Shown: in pieces, positions 42,208-50,131 of the stretch
How positions within the stretch are numbered: position 1 is the stretch's first letter
How the letters are laid out: every line of letters begins with the position of its first letter
Origin: Hymenobacter sediminicola
GTDB lineage: Bacteria; Bacteroidota; Bacteroidia; Cytophagales; Hymenobacteraceae
Reading direction: 5' to 3'
DNA: 64,000 nucleotides
Assembly: GCF_014250515.1 (NCBI RefSeq)
Contig: NZ_CP060202.1
Coordinates: forward strand, 1,671,001-1,735,000
Made by a program: the position numbers and the translations under genes
The notes under the pieces: model-generated
The model's input: the letters and a program-made list of their open reading frames with translations, nothing else
Database searches by the model: none
What the model was told of the DNA's origin: nothing

Positions 42208-44076
42208 CTACTGGCCACTTGGCATGGCCGGCCCGGGAGGAGCGAGCCGCAGCCAGTGAACTACGGCCCCTGGCTGCTCCACATAGAGTTGTAGCGTATG
42301 CGTACCGGCCGGCAGCGTGGCCGTACCCGCCGACACCGTCTGCCAGCCTGGAGTGGGCTCCGCCGTGATGGTGCCGACGACCGACTTGCTATTCAGCCGG
42401 AGCAAAAGCTTTGTGGGAGTTGTAGTCGTGTTCAGGAGCCGGGCCTGTAGCAGGAAGGTACCGTTCTGGGGTATGGTTACGGTGTAGTTTAGCCACTCGC
42501 CGGCCGCCATGTGGCTCACTGCAAAGCTCTTCGAAGAGGCCTCTGTTACTTCCTGAATATCTACGCCGTCGTTGCGGTAGGCATCTCCTAGGTTAGTAGG
42601 CGTATGATTCGCAAAGTCGGTGCGAGCCGCGTACGTGTCGTAATAGGCGCTGCCGTTGCGGCCCAGGTCGTAGTCAGAAGCCTGAATGGTGCCGGGCAGC
42701 GTGTGGGCAGCAAATGGCCGGGGCGGACCAGTAGGCTGCATTAGAGCGGCTATCACGTCTTTGTTGACCGTGCAGTTGCGGAATTCACTGTTGCGCAACA
42801 AGGCAGCGCGGCCCTGCGGTGTCAGGAGGCTGCCGTACGCCGGGACGCGCAGCAGGCTGGTGGCTCCTTCTATGCGCTTGTGTGTCCAGTGGCACCAGCC
42901 AATACTGCGGGCGTTGAGTTCTTGCACTGCCGCCGAAAACCATTCGTTGGAATTTTCCCCGGTCTCTCCTACCCATACAGGCACCTGCCATTGGTCACGA
43001 AAGGCAGCCAGGTTACGGATAAGATTGATTTGGTTAGGATTCGGGTCGGTTGCCGTAGAAGTGTTCGGGCACCAGTAGCGGTGGGCATTGTAGACTAAGT
43101 TGCGTTTGTCTTTGCTACGGAGCTTATCAGGGGTGAGGTTGGTGTATTCGTTGCCGTAGCCGTTGCCTTCTAGTAACAGTAAATGCTGGTCGTCCTGCGC
43201 CCGCACTGCATCTATCAGGCGGCTGTACAGCACATTTAGCTCCGAGTTGTCGCCTGCGAGGCCATTGGCTGCCGTCATGCCGTTGGGCTCGTTGATAAAG
43301 TCGTACATAGCTACCCGCGCGTCGTTTTTGTAGCGCGCCGACAGCTTCTCCCACAGCCGCACCGTGATATCCTGATAAATCAGGCGGCCCTTGGCGTCGC
43401 GGCGCTTCCATAGGTCCAGCGGCACGAGACAGTCACTGATGTTGCGGTCGGTGCCTTGGCCGCCAGGGGCTGCATGTAGGTCCAGAATTACATAGAGGTT
43501 ATTCGCCGCGCACCAGTTCAGCACGTCATCCGTGATGCGAAACCCCTCCAGGTTTTTGGAGTCTGTGAACAACTGTTTCTGGTCGTACCAGGTGCTGAGC
43601 GCCTGCACGTAAGCATTGAGATTGACAGGGTTTTGCATCGCCCTGGTACGGATGCGGCGTTGGGCGGCCGTCAGAAATAGATCGTAGTGAAAGGGCAGCC
43701 GTACGCAGTTAAAGCCCTGCTTTGCAATGAAATCGATATCCGCTTTCGTAATGAAGCCCGCCCGAAACTGACGGTAAAACTCTTCTACAGCCGTCTCAGG
43801 CATGGTGCGCAGAAGCGCCTGCTGAATACGAGCCTGCGAGTCGAGCGAATCGGTCTTGAGGATGTAGCTTTCCTGCAGTAGCCATCCCCCCACATTGATG
43901 CCCCGCAGCACCACCGGACGGTTGCTGGCATCGACTATGGTTGGGCCCTGAGCATGTAACATGCTTAGCTTCTGCGCCGCAGCTTCTGTCGGTTGGCCAT
44001 CCACGTAGCAGAGCACTACACAGAGTATGCGCAAAAACCGCCACGCACTGGTACCGGAAACGGGAAGCTTACTCAT
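42208..44076 (-). CDS. Glycoside hydrolase family 5 with C-terminal CBM6-like domain
   Basis: A 622-residue exported enzyme. A signal region (residues 11-34) ends in EAAAQ. The GH5 TIM barrel (about 45-440) has RGINVGGWLLQES, VRLPFHYDLF, and the acid/base Glu263 in DFINEPNG. The nucleophile is Glu371 in WVGETGENSNEW, with HRYWCP between them. A CBM6-like beta-sandwich at about 470-615 contains DYDLGRNGSAYYD, VDIQEVTEASS and AAGEWLNYTV. It resembles exo/endo beta-glucanases acting on beta-1,3 or beta-1,6 glucan, but the GH5 subfamily cannot be settled here. First gene of the operon with the receptor, led by the promoter at 44288-44318. Confidence 0.92.
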   Translation of the reverse strand: MSKLPVSGTSAWRFLRILCVVLCYVDGQPTEAAAQKLSMLHAQGPTIVDASNRPVVLRGINVGGWLLQESYILKTDSLDSQARIQQALLRTMPETAVEEFYRQFRAGFITKADIDFIAKQGFNCVRLPFHYDLFLTAAQRRIRTRAMQNPVNLNAYVQALSTWYDQKQLFTDSKNLEGFRITDDVLNWCAANNLYVILDLHAAPGGQGTDRNISDCLVPLDLWKRRDAKGRLIYQDITVRLWEKLSARYKNDARVAMYDFINEPNGMTAANGLAGDNSELNVLYSRLIDAVRAQDDQHLLLLEGNGYGNEYTNLTPDKLRSKDKRNLVYNAHRYWCPNTSTATDPNPNQINLIRNLAAFRDQWQVPVWVGETGENSNEWFSAAVQELNARSIGWCHWTHKRIEGATSLLRVPAYGSLLTPQGRAALLRNSEFRNCTVNKDVIAALMQPTGPPRPFAAHTLPGTIQASDYDLGRNGSAYYDTYAARTDFANHTPTNLGDAYRNDGVDIQEVTEASSKSFAVSHMAAGEWLNYTVTIPQNGTFLLQARLLNTTTTPTKLLLRLNSKSVVGTITAEPTPGWQTVSAGTATLPAGTHTLQLYVEQPGAVVHWLRLAPPGPAMPSGQ

Positions 44077-44479
44077 GGGTGGGAGGGTAGGGCCGGGAAG
44101 CAGCGAGAAACAGGACGGGGAGGCCCCATCCTGTTTGCCTCACTTTCTCACTCAAAAACCGAGGCGGGATATCCGCAAACCTCAAAGAAGGCCCGATAAC
44201 CGGGCATGCTTATTCGAAGGGACGAGGGAAGGCACGTAGGCCTGAAGGGGCACCGAATCCAAGCCGGAATTCGGCTGCTGATGTGCCCAAATCTAGACGG
44301 CTATAGTATGATATGCAAGCGTACAACCTGTGTCCAGAAGCCGGAAACAGGGTTATGAGGCGTTAGGTGTACGCTTATTGCACACTGCTGAGTAGGGGTT
44401 TCATAGCAGTAAGCTGCAGAAAAGCGTGAGGCATTAGTGTGCCCCAACGGCTAACAAACACTAAATAAATTTTGAATAA
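44077..44479. other. GH5 5' region with leader hairpin
   Basis: A 403-base gap with no gene. It contains the promoter at 44288-44318, giving a leader of about 205 bases before the GH5 ATG. The leader holds a 13-base inverted repeat (44108-44120 with 44124-44136, one mismatch), AAACAGGACGGGG against CCCCATCCTGTTT. No T-run follows, so it could be an attenuator or a stability element. The side near 44480 shows nothing else recognisable. Confidence 0.5.
44288..44318 (-). promoter_or_regulatory. Promoter of the GH5-receptor operon
   Basis: On the minus strand TTG (44318-44316), 20 bases, then TAGATTTG (44295-44288), an exact TAnnTTTG match at a near-ideal distance. Confidence 0.65.
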
Positions 44480-45031
44480 TTACGCGTGAGCGGTTGCCAC
44501 CTCTAAACCAGTTACGGTAGCGAGCTTGGTAGCAATACATACTGCGTCTTCGTAGTCGGTATATGCGGTAATGATTCCGATAGGGGAATCTTTGACCTGC
44601 AGTAGCCCCTGCCATTTATACTCTCTTGTTACCAAGCCCATTTGAGTAGTGGGCGCGGGGGTATTTAATCGAGTAATATTGGATTTGCCGGCGGTGGTAG
44701 GTAAGAAATGAGTAGTGGTATAAGGCCTCAGCAAAAGGCCAGATACTGGTGGTAGCGGCTGCCATTTTCCGAAGCGCAAGCCAGCCACCCAGATATAGCT
44801 TCGGTATTGCTGAGTGGTAGTGTTCAAGGAGAATCCTTCCCGGTATGTAAGAACAGATAGTACTACTACACAACTGACGCCTGATGCAACCCATACAGCG
44901 GCTTCAGTTCCCAATTCAGCCCACGTAGCAACTGAAAATGCCGGCAGCCAAATGGCTAATGCAGCGACAAAACCTTTGTGCCAATGCTCAAATAGGAAAG
45001 GCCTGCGTAAAATTCCGTCATACATGTTCAT
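44480..45031 (-). CDS. Membrane protein of unknown function, paralogue of 30381-30893
   Basis: A 183-residue protein with two hydrophobic segments (FVAALAIWLPAFSVATWAEL and AAVWVASGVSCVVVLSVL) followed by a soluble part. The pattern LNTTTQQYRSYIWVAGLRFG, then KWQPLPP, matches the paralogue on the far side of the glucan locus. It also shares a C-terminal helical stretch (YEDAVCIATKLATVTGLEV). No named domain is recognised. Start is ATG at 45031; a TTG at 45049 is less likely. It lies between the mutase terminator and the GH5 leader on the same strand, and may be an unrelated bystander of the locus. Confidence 0.65.
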   Translation of the reverse strand: MNMYDGILRRPFLFEHWHKGFVAALAIWLPAFSVATWAELGTEAAVWVASGVSCVVVLSVLTYREGFSLNTTTQQYRSYIWVAGLRFGKWQPLPPVSGLLLRPYTTTHFLPTTAGKSNITRLNTPAPTTQMGLVTREYKWQGLLQVKDSPIGIITAYTDYEDAVCIATKLATVTGLEVATAHA

Positions 45032-45049
45032 TTTGGGGGAGCTATTCAA

Positions 45050-45084
45050 CCAAACAGCCCGGCAGATCCTGCCGGGCTGTTTGG
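45050..45084 (-). terminator. Terminator hairpin after the phosphohexomutase gene
   Basis: A perfect 15-base stem, CCAAACAGCCCGGCA (45050-45064) with TGCCGGGCTGTTTGG (45070-45084), just after the mutase stop. The T-run is weak, so it may slow rather than stop transcription. Confidence 0.7.
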
Positions 45085-45105
45085 TTTGCTGTCTGAAACA
45101 ACGTT

Positions 45106-46842
45106 CTATTTCAATTGCATATCCTCAATGATAGCCTGAATCTTTTCGTTGGCCAAGCGCGAGGCCAAGTCGAAATCTACTACAGACTTCAGCGGCTGCT
45201 TCACGCTGAAATAGAACTTGATTTTGGGCTCGGTGCCGGAAGGACGAGCCGAGATTTTGCTACCATCTTCCGTAATAAACTGCAGCACATTGCTGCTTTC
45301 CAGCCCGGTGGGCAGCTCCAGCCCAGTGCGCAGGTTTTTGATAATGCCGGTTTTATAGTCACGCAACTCTACCACCGGCGAACCGGCAATAGTAGCAGGT
45401 GGCGTGGCCCGCAGGTCGCGCATCATTTCTTGTATTTCCTCAGCGCCACGTTGCCCTTTCTTCGTGAGCGAAATCAGGTGCTCTTGGTAGAGGCCGAATT
45501 GCGCATACATCTGGGTCATTTCCTGGTAGAGCGTGCGGCCGTTGTCTTTCGCCACGGCGGCCATTTCGGCCAGTAGCGCGCAGGCTGATACGGCATCTTT
45601 GTCGCGCACGAAGTCCCCTATCATGAAGCCGTAGCTTTCCTCGCCACCCCCGATGTAAGTCGCGTCGCCTTCCAGCTCCCGAATCAGACCCGCTATGTAC
45701 TTGAAGCCGGTCAAAGTCTGGTAGCTTTTCACGCCGTAGGAGCGGGCAATGTCGCCGAGCACCTCGCTGGTTACGATGGTATACACAATGAAGTCCCGGT
45801 CAGTCATCTTGCCGGCCTGCTGGCGCGCCGACAGCAGGTAGTAGGTGAGCAGCGCGGCCGTTTGGTTGCCGTTCACGAGTACCCACTCGCCCTGCATGTT
45901 CTTCACCGCAATGCCCACCCGGTCGGAGTCAGGGTCGGTAGCCAGCACGATGTCAGCGTCGAGGGCCTTGGCTTGGTCTAGCGCCATCTGCATGGCTACT
46001 TTCTCCTCCGGGTTCGGCGAGAGTACGGTGGGGAAATTGCCGTCGGGCGTGGCCTGGGCCTCTACCACAGACACATTGGTGAAGCCCAGCTGCGCCAGTG
46101 CCTTCGGTACCAGCGTAATACCCGTGCCGTGGATGGGCGTGAACACAATCTTCAGGTCGTGCTGGCGCTGGATAGCGGCCGGGTTGATGCTCAACTCCTT
46201 CACCTTGGCCAGGTAAGCGGCATCAACATCGGCCCCAATGAGATGAATGCGCGAGGCGTCGGCCTGGAATTTCACTTCCTGCACTGACTGTATGGCTTCC
46301 ACTTCGCGGATGATGTTCTGGTCGTGCGGGGCCACCACTTGGGCGCCGTCGTTCCAGTACACCTTAAAGCCGTTGTACTCCTTGGGGTTATGCGAGGCCG
46401 TGATAACGCAGCCGCTCTGGCAGCCCAGGTGGCGGATGGTGAACGATAGCTCCGGCGTGGGGCGCAAGTCCTCAAACAGATACACCGTCAGGCCGTTAGC
46501 CGAGAAAATATCGGACACCAGTTGGGCAAAGGCCCGGCTGTTGTTGCGCGAGTCGTGCGCCACAGCCACCTTAATTTCCTGGCCGGGAAACTGCTGGAGC
46601 AGGTAGTTGCTCAGGCCCTGCGCCGCCATGCCCAGCGTGTAGCGGTTCATGCGGTTGGAGCCCGCACCCATAATGCCACGCAGCCCGCCCGTCCCGAATT
46701 CGAGGTTGCGGTAGAAGGCATCCGACAGAAAATCGTCCTGGTTCTGCGTCTGCAGCTCCCGGATTTCGGCCTGAGTCTGTGCGTCGTAGTCGCTGCCGAG
46801 CCACGTATTGATTTTCTGCTGAATGTCGGGAGTGAGGGCCAT
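45106..46842 (-). CDS. Phospho-sugar mutase (phosphoglucomutase/phosphomannomutase)
   Basis: A 578-residue alpha-D-phosphohexomutase of the long PGM2-like type. FGTGGLRGIMG is near residue 50, the phosphoserine loop is VITASHNPKEYNGFKVYW near 147, and the metal loop DPDSDRVGI lies near 305. The sugar-binding loop is GGGEESYGFMIGD near 400, and the phosphate loop RPSGTEPKIKFYF near 540. It interconverts glucose-1-phosphate and glucose-6-phosphate or the mannose equivalents in the cytosol. It may process the glucose released from the neighbouring glucan locus, but it also serves central metabolism and has its own terminator. Confidence 0.94.
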   Translation of the reverse strand: MALTPDIQQKINTWLGSDYDAQTQAEIRELQTQNQDDFLSDAFYRNLEFGTGGLRGIMGAGSNRMNRYTLGMAAQGLSNYLLQQFPGQEIKVAVAHDSRNNSRAFAQLVSDIFSANGLTVYLFEDLRPTPELSFTIRHLGCQSGCVITASHNPKEYNGFKVYWNDGAQVVAPHDQNIIREVEAIQSVQEVKFQADASRIHLIGADVDAAYLAKVKELSINPAAIQRQHDLKIVFTPIHGTGITLVPKALAQLGFTNVSVVEAQATPDGNFPTVLSPNPEEKVAMQMALDQAKALDADIVLATDPDSDRVGIAVKNMQGEWVLVNGNQTAALLTYYLLSARQQAGKMTDRDFIVYTIVTSEVLGDIARSYGVKSYQTLTGFKYIAGLIRELEGDATYIGGGEESYGFMIGDFVRDKDAVSACALLAEMAAVAKDNGRTLYQEMTQMYAQFGLYQEHLISLTKKGQRGAEEIQEMMRDLRATPPATIAGSPVVELRDYKTGIIKNLRTGLELPTGLESSNVLQFITEDGSKISARPSGTEPKIKFYFSVKQPLKSVVDFDLASRLANEKIQAIIEDMQLK

Positions 46843-46913
46843 GCAAGAGAGGAATAGAGTCTAAGTGGTAGAAGAACGGGCGGCAAAGAAAACAGGTTTT
46901 CCCGGAAACAGCA

Positions 46914-46952
46914 GTGGTCCTGCGAATTGCCAGCCGGGCTTCGCAGGACCAC
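46914..46952 (-). terminator. Hairpin after hpd
   Basis: A perfect 13-base stem (GTGGTCCTGCGAA/TTCGCAGGACCAC) in the gap between hpd and the mutase gene. No T-run directly follows. Confidence 0.6.
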
Positions 46953-46996
46953 ATAGGTGTATGACAATGGGCCGGCAGCCGCCGACCGTAGTAAGG

Positions 46997-48130
46997 CTAC
47001 AGGTTGCCGCGCAGACCCTGTTCCCGCTCAATGGCCTCGAACAACGCCTTAAAGTTGCCTTTGCCGAAGCTCTTGGCCCCTTTGCGCTGAATGATTTCGA
47101 AGAATACGGTGGGGCGGTCTTCCACGGGCTTCGTGAAAATCTGGAGCAGGTAGCCTTCCTCGTCGCGGTCTACGAGCAGGTTCAGGCTCTTCACCGATTC
47201 CAGGTCTTCGTCGATGTGGCCGATGCGCTCCAGCAGGTCGTCGTAGTAGGTGCCGGGCACCGACAGGAACTCCACGCCGCGGCGACGCAGCTCCGTGACG
47301 GTTGTGCGAATGTCGTTGGTGATGAGGGCCATATGCTGCACACCAGGCGAGTGGTAGAAGTCGAGGTACTCTTCAATCTGGCTCTTCTTCTTGCCTTCGG
47401 CGGGCTCGTTGATGGGAAATTTCACAAAGCCGTTGCCGTTGCTCACCACTTTGCTCATGAGGGCCGAATACTCGGTGCTGATGTCATCATCATCGAAGGT
47501 GATAAGCAGCTTGAACCCCAGTACGTCCTCGTAGAACTTCACCCACTGGTTCATTTCGCCCCAGCCCACGTTGCCTACGCAGTGGTCTACCACCTGCAGA
47601 CCCACTGGGCTGCCCTGAGGCACGCCGCTGGTTTTGGCCACGAAGCCCGGCATGAACGGACCGTTGTAGTTGCTGCGCTCCACGAAGGTGTGGATGGTTT
47701 CGCCGTAAGTATAGATGCCGGCCATCGTGACGGAGCCGTTTTCGTCTTCAATGGTGTAGGGCTCGAAGGCCACTTTGGCGCCGCGCTTGGTGGTTTCCTC
47801 GAAGGATTTGCGGGCATCATCCACCCACAGCGCCATCACCTTCACGCCGTCGCCGTGCTGGGCCACGTGCCGCGTGATGTCGGAATCGGGCAGCAAAGAC
47901 GTGGTGAGTACGAAGCGGATTTTGTTCTGCTGCAACACGTAGCTGGCCCGGTCGCGCACGCCGGTTTCGGGGCCAGCATAGGCTACCAGCTCGAAGCCAA
48001 ACGCCGCCTGATAATAGTAAGCTGACTGCTTGGCATTGCCGACATAAAACTCAATGTAATCGGTGCCGTTGAGGGGCAAGAAATCCTGAGCGGGCTGGGC
48101 CTGCACGGCCGGCGAGGTCATGGTTTGCAT
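46997..48130 (-). CDS. hpd: 4-Hydroxyphenylpyruvate dioxygenase
   Basis: A 377-residue non-haem Fe(II) enzyme with two vicinal-oxygen-chelate domains. The iron ligands are visible: His in VVDHCVGNV, His in GVQHMALIT and Glu in VFFEIIQRKG. GTDYIEFYVGNAKQSAYYY opens the N-terminal domain, and GAKSFGKGNFKALFEAIE is the C-terminal helix. It converts 4-hydroxyphenylpyruvate to homogentisate in tyrosine catabolism. No other tyrosine-degradation genes are adjacent. A TATTTTTA sequence about 40 bases upstream on the minus strand is one base from the promoter consensus. Confidence 0.96.
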   Translation of the reverse strand: MQTMTSPAVQAQPAQDFLPLNGTDYIEFYVGNAKQSAYYYQAAFGFELVAYAGPETGVRDRASYVLQQNKIRFVLTTSLLPDSDITRHVAQHGDGVKVMALWVDDARKSFEETTKRGAKVAFEPYTIEDENGSVTMAGIYTYGETIHTFVERSNYNGPFMPGFVAKTSGVPQGSPVGLQVVDHCVGNVGWGEMNQWVKFYEDVLGFKLLITFDDDDISTEYSALMSKVVSNGNGFVKFPINEPAEGKKKSQIEEYLDFYHSPGVQHMALITNDIRTTVTELRRRGVEFLSVPGTYYDDLLERIGHIDEDLESVKSLNLLVDRDEEGYLLQIFTKPVEDRPTVFFEIIQRKGAKSFGKGNFKALFEAIEREQGLRGNL

Positions 48131-48348
48131 GGGCGAAGAGGATAGGGGTGGTACGTGTGGATGTGTGGGTAAAAATACTGTTTTGAGGGAAATGATTCCG
48201 ATGTGGCGCTAGATGTCTGTATTTACCGCCACGCCCATGCTTCCGTTGCAGGCCACACTACAGTCGCAGAACGCAGACCGGGAGTGCAGCATTCTTCGTA
48301 AAATTGGGACGGAAGCAGAAACCGCGCACGAAACTGCCGAATCCTCTC

Positions 48349-48356
48349 CACCTTTG
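48349..48356 (+). promoter_or_regulatory. Near-consensus -7 box before 48382
   Basis: CACCTTTG differs from TAnnTTTG by one base, about 25 bases before the ATG at 48382. Confidence 0.35.
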
Positions 48357-48381
48357 CAGCCTAACCCCAATGCTTACCCTT

Positions 48382-48771
48382 ATGAATCTGGAAGAGCTAA
48401 ACCGCGCCCTCGTTACCCTGATTGAGAAAAAGCAGATCCTGCATGATATGTCGTACGATGATACCCGCTACGACGACGTGGAGGAAGAACTGCACGACCT
48501 GGAAGACGACTTCAACGAAGAGTACGGCTCGTTCCTGGAGGCCGCCCTCGACAAAGTGCATACCGAGCTCAACTCCGATACCGATGTGCTGCTGCCCACG
48601 GCTTATCTGCCCTCCAGCACCGGCGGCGCCCCTTCACCTAAGGAAGGTGTATGGGTAGACTCGGAAAAATATCCTGGCAAAGAAGCCCGTATCACGCTCA
48701 TACCCAATCCTACACGCATCATGCTGACGGTAGGCAAAGCTGTGCAGCAGGAGCTCTGGAAGGCCGAGTAG
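48382..48771 (+). CDS. Conserved acidic protein, unknown function
   Basis: A 129-residue acidic protein. It starts MNLEELNRALVTLIEKKQIL, then a very acidic helix (YDDVEEELHDLEDDFNEEYG), and a C-terminal beta-like part with VWVDSEKYPGKEARITLIP. No known domain is recognised. Similar proteins occur in other Cytophagales from memory, unproved. Cytosolic. The start is ATG at 48382, with ATG 48370 as an alternative four codons upstream. It is followed by a terminator at 48793-48839. Confidence 0.7.
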   Translation: MNLEELNRALVTLIEKKQILHDMSYDDTRYDDVEEELHDLEDDFNEEYGSFLEAALDKVHTELNSDTDVLLPTAYLPSSTGGAPSPKEGVWVDSEKYPGKEARITLIPNPTRIMLTVGKAVQQELWKAE

Positions 48772-48792
48772 CAGCTATATCCAGCAAGTGCC

Positions 48793-48839
48793 AAACCCCG
48801 TGTCAGGTCGAGCGTTGCTCAGCTTGGTACGGGGTTTTT
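48793..48839 (+). terminator. Terminator after 48382-48771
   Basis: AAACCCCGT (48793-48801) pairs with ACGGGGTTT (48829-48837) and runs into T residues. Confidence 0.65.
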
Positions 48840-48859
48840 ACTGCCTTATTTCTATCTGT

Positions 48860-49207
48860 ATGCTCTACCGCATTTCTGAAGCTGCCGACTGGCAGCAGGC
48901 ACAGCAAACCGGCTTTTTCGCCAGTTCTGACTTGGCGGCTGAAGGATTTATTCATTGCTCAGAACTACATCAGGTGCTGGAAACGGCGCGGCTTTACTAT
49001 GTGGGCCGCACTGAATTGCAGTTGCTAGAACTGGATGAAGAGGCGCTGGCTAAGGCTGGCGTGCGGGTAGTGCGGGAATGGGTAGAGCGCCGGCAGCAGC
49101 ATTTCGCGCACGTGTTAGGGGCGGTGCCCGTGGCGGCAGTGCGGAGTGTATGGGCTTTTGGCACAAAAGCTGTAGATGGAAAATTTACCTTGCCCGATGG
49201 GCTTTAG
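48860..49207 (+). CDS. DUF952 family protein
   Basis: A 115-residue protein covering the whole DUF952 domain. MLYRISEAADWQQAQQTGFF opens it, then the signature LAAEGFIHCSELHQVLETA, with VGRTELQLLELDEEAL after it. Function is unknown; distant glutathione-S-transferase-like relationships have been suggested for the family. The start is ATG at 48860; the longer in-frame start at 48788 lies within the preceding terminator. Confidence 0.88.
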   Translation: MLYRISEAADWQQAQQTGFFASSDLAAEGFIHCSELHQVLETARLYYVGRTELQLLELDEEALAKAGVRVVREWVERRQQHFAHVLGAVPVAAVRSVWAFGTKAVDGKFTLPDGL

Positions 49208-49284
49208 ACAGGAGTGTTTCTTCTGTCAGAGCTGATATCCGGCCCCTGAAATCCATTGTAAGAATTCACTATCCATTACCACGT

Positions 49285-50058
49285 ATGCGTCAATCTATAC
49301 TTGCGGTTTCAGTACTTGCACTAAGTGGTCTGCTGGCCGGCTGTGGCCCTTCTTATTTGCTGACAATGGCACCCAGCCACCCCAACGGCCCCACCATAAA
49401 TGGTCACCCCACCAGCCTCAGCACCCGCCCCGAAGACAGCGTGGAAGTGCTGCTGGGCTTTGTTCGCTACGAAGAAAAAGAGCTAGTATTCGAGGTGGAA
49501 GTGAACAACAATTCTAGTAAGCCTGTGCTGCTAGCGCCCGAAACGTTCTACTACACGCCGCTCTACACCGATACTCCGGACACTCTGATGGCATCGGCTA
49601 CGGCCGCTGTGCTGGAGCCGGCCCGTGTGGCTGCCCTCGACCCGGAAGCCCGCCTGCAGCAACTAGCCCAGCGCCTCGATAAGCAGGCCAACAAGGCACA
49701 GGGCGGCGGCTGGCTGGAGCTCGTGACCAGCGCCACCCACATTGCGGAAAACGTGTCCAGCATCAGCAAAAAGGAAACCGACCAGCAGAGTGCGGAGCGC
49801 GAGCAGCGCCATGCCGATGATGAGGCTTTTCTGGCAGAGCAGCGCGAAGAGCACGCCCAGAAAGCCGATATGCTCTACGACCAGAAGCGCAACATGGAAT
49901 CGGTGGCGCTGCGCAAAACCATGCTGCCGCCGCGCCAGTACGTGACAGGCCAAGTACATTTTCCCCGCTCCGATGGCGCGCATCAGCTACGGATGGTTCT
50001 GTTCTTCAATGAGCGGCCCGTGACGTTCAATTTCACGCAACGGCCGGGCGTGTTATAA
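49285..50058 (+). CDS. Putative lipoprotein, unknown function
   Basis: A 257-residue lipoprotein. The signal peptide MRQSILAVSVLALSGLLAGC has lipobox LAGC at residue 20. A beta-rich domain follows (DSVEVLLGFVRYEEKELVFE near 54, then VEVNNNSSKPVLLAP). A Gln/Glu-rich helical section (about 130-215) precedes a last beta part (YVTGQVHFPRSDG, VLFFNERPVTFNF). No known domain is recognised. The ATG at 49285 is chosen because the frame before it overlaps the DUF952 gene. It ends at a strong bidirectional terminator. Confidence 0.75.
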   Translation: MRQSILAVSVLALSGLLAGCGPSYLLTMAPSHPNGPTINGHPTSLSTRPEDSVEVLLGFVRYEEKELVFEVEVNNNSSKPVLLAPETFYYTPLYTDTPDTLMASATAAVLEPARVAALDPEARLQQLAQRLDKQANKAQGGGWLELVTSATHIAENVSSISKKETDQQSAEREQRHADDEAFLAEQREEHAQKADMLYDQKRNMESVALRKTMLPPRQYVTGQVHFPRSDGAHQLRMVLFFNERPVTFNFTQRPGVL

Positions 50059-50072
50059 GCAGGCATTGACTG

Positions 50073-50117
50073 TAAGCCAAAGCGGCCACCCGGATTTCGG
50101 GTGGCCGCTTTGGCTTA
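50073..50117. terminator. Strong bidirectional terminator
   Basis: A perfect 20-base inverted repeat (50073-50092 with 50098-50117) between the convergent lipoprotein and ABC-F genes. Confidence 0.9.
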
Positions 50118-50131
50118 GGATATGTAACAAC

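Noticed and set aside
46865..48025. 386-codon plus-strand frame opposite hpd
   Set aside because: The minus strand holds a complete dioxygenase with all iron ligands; the plus frame shows no recognisable pattern.
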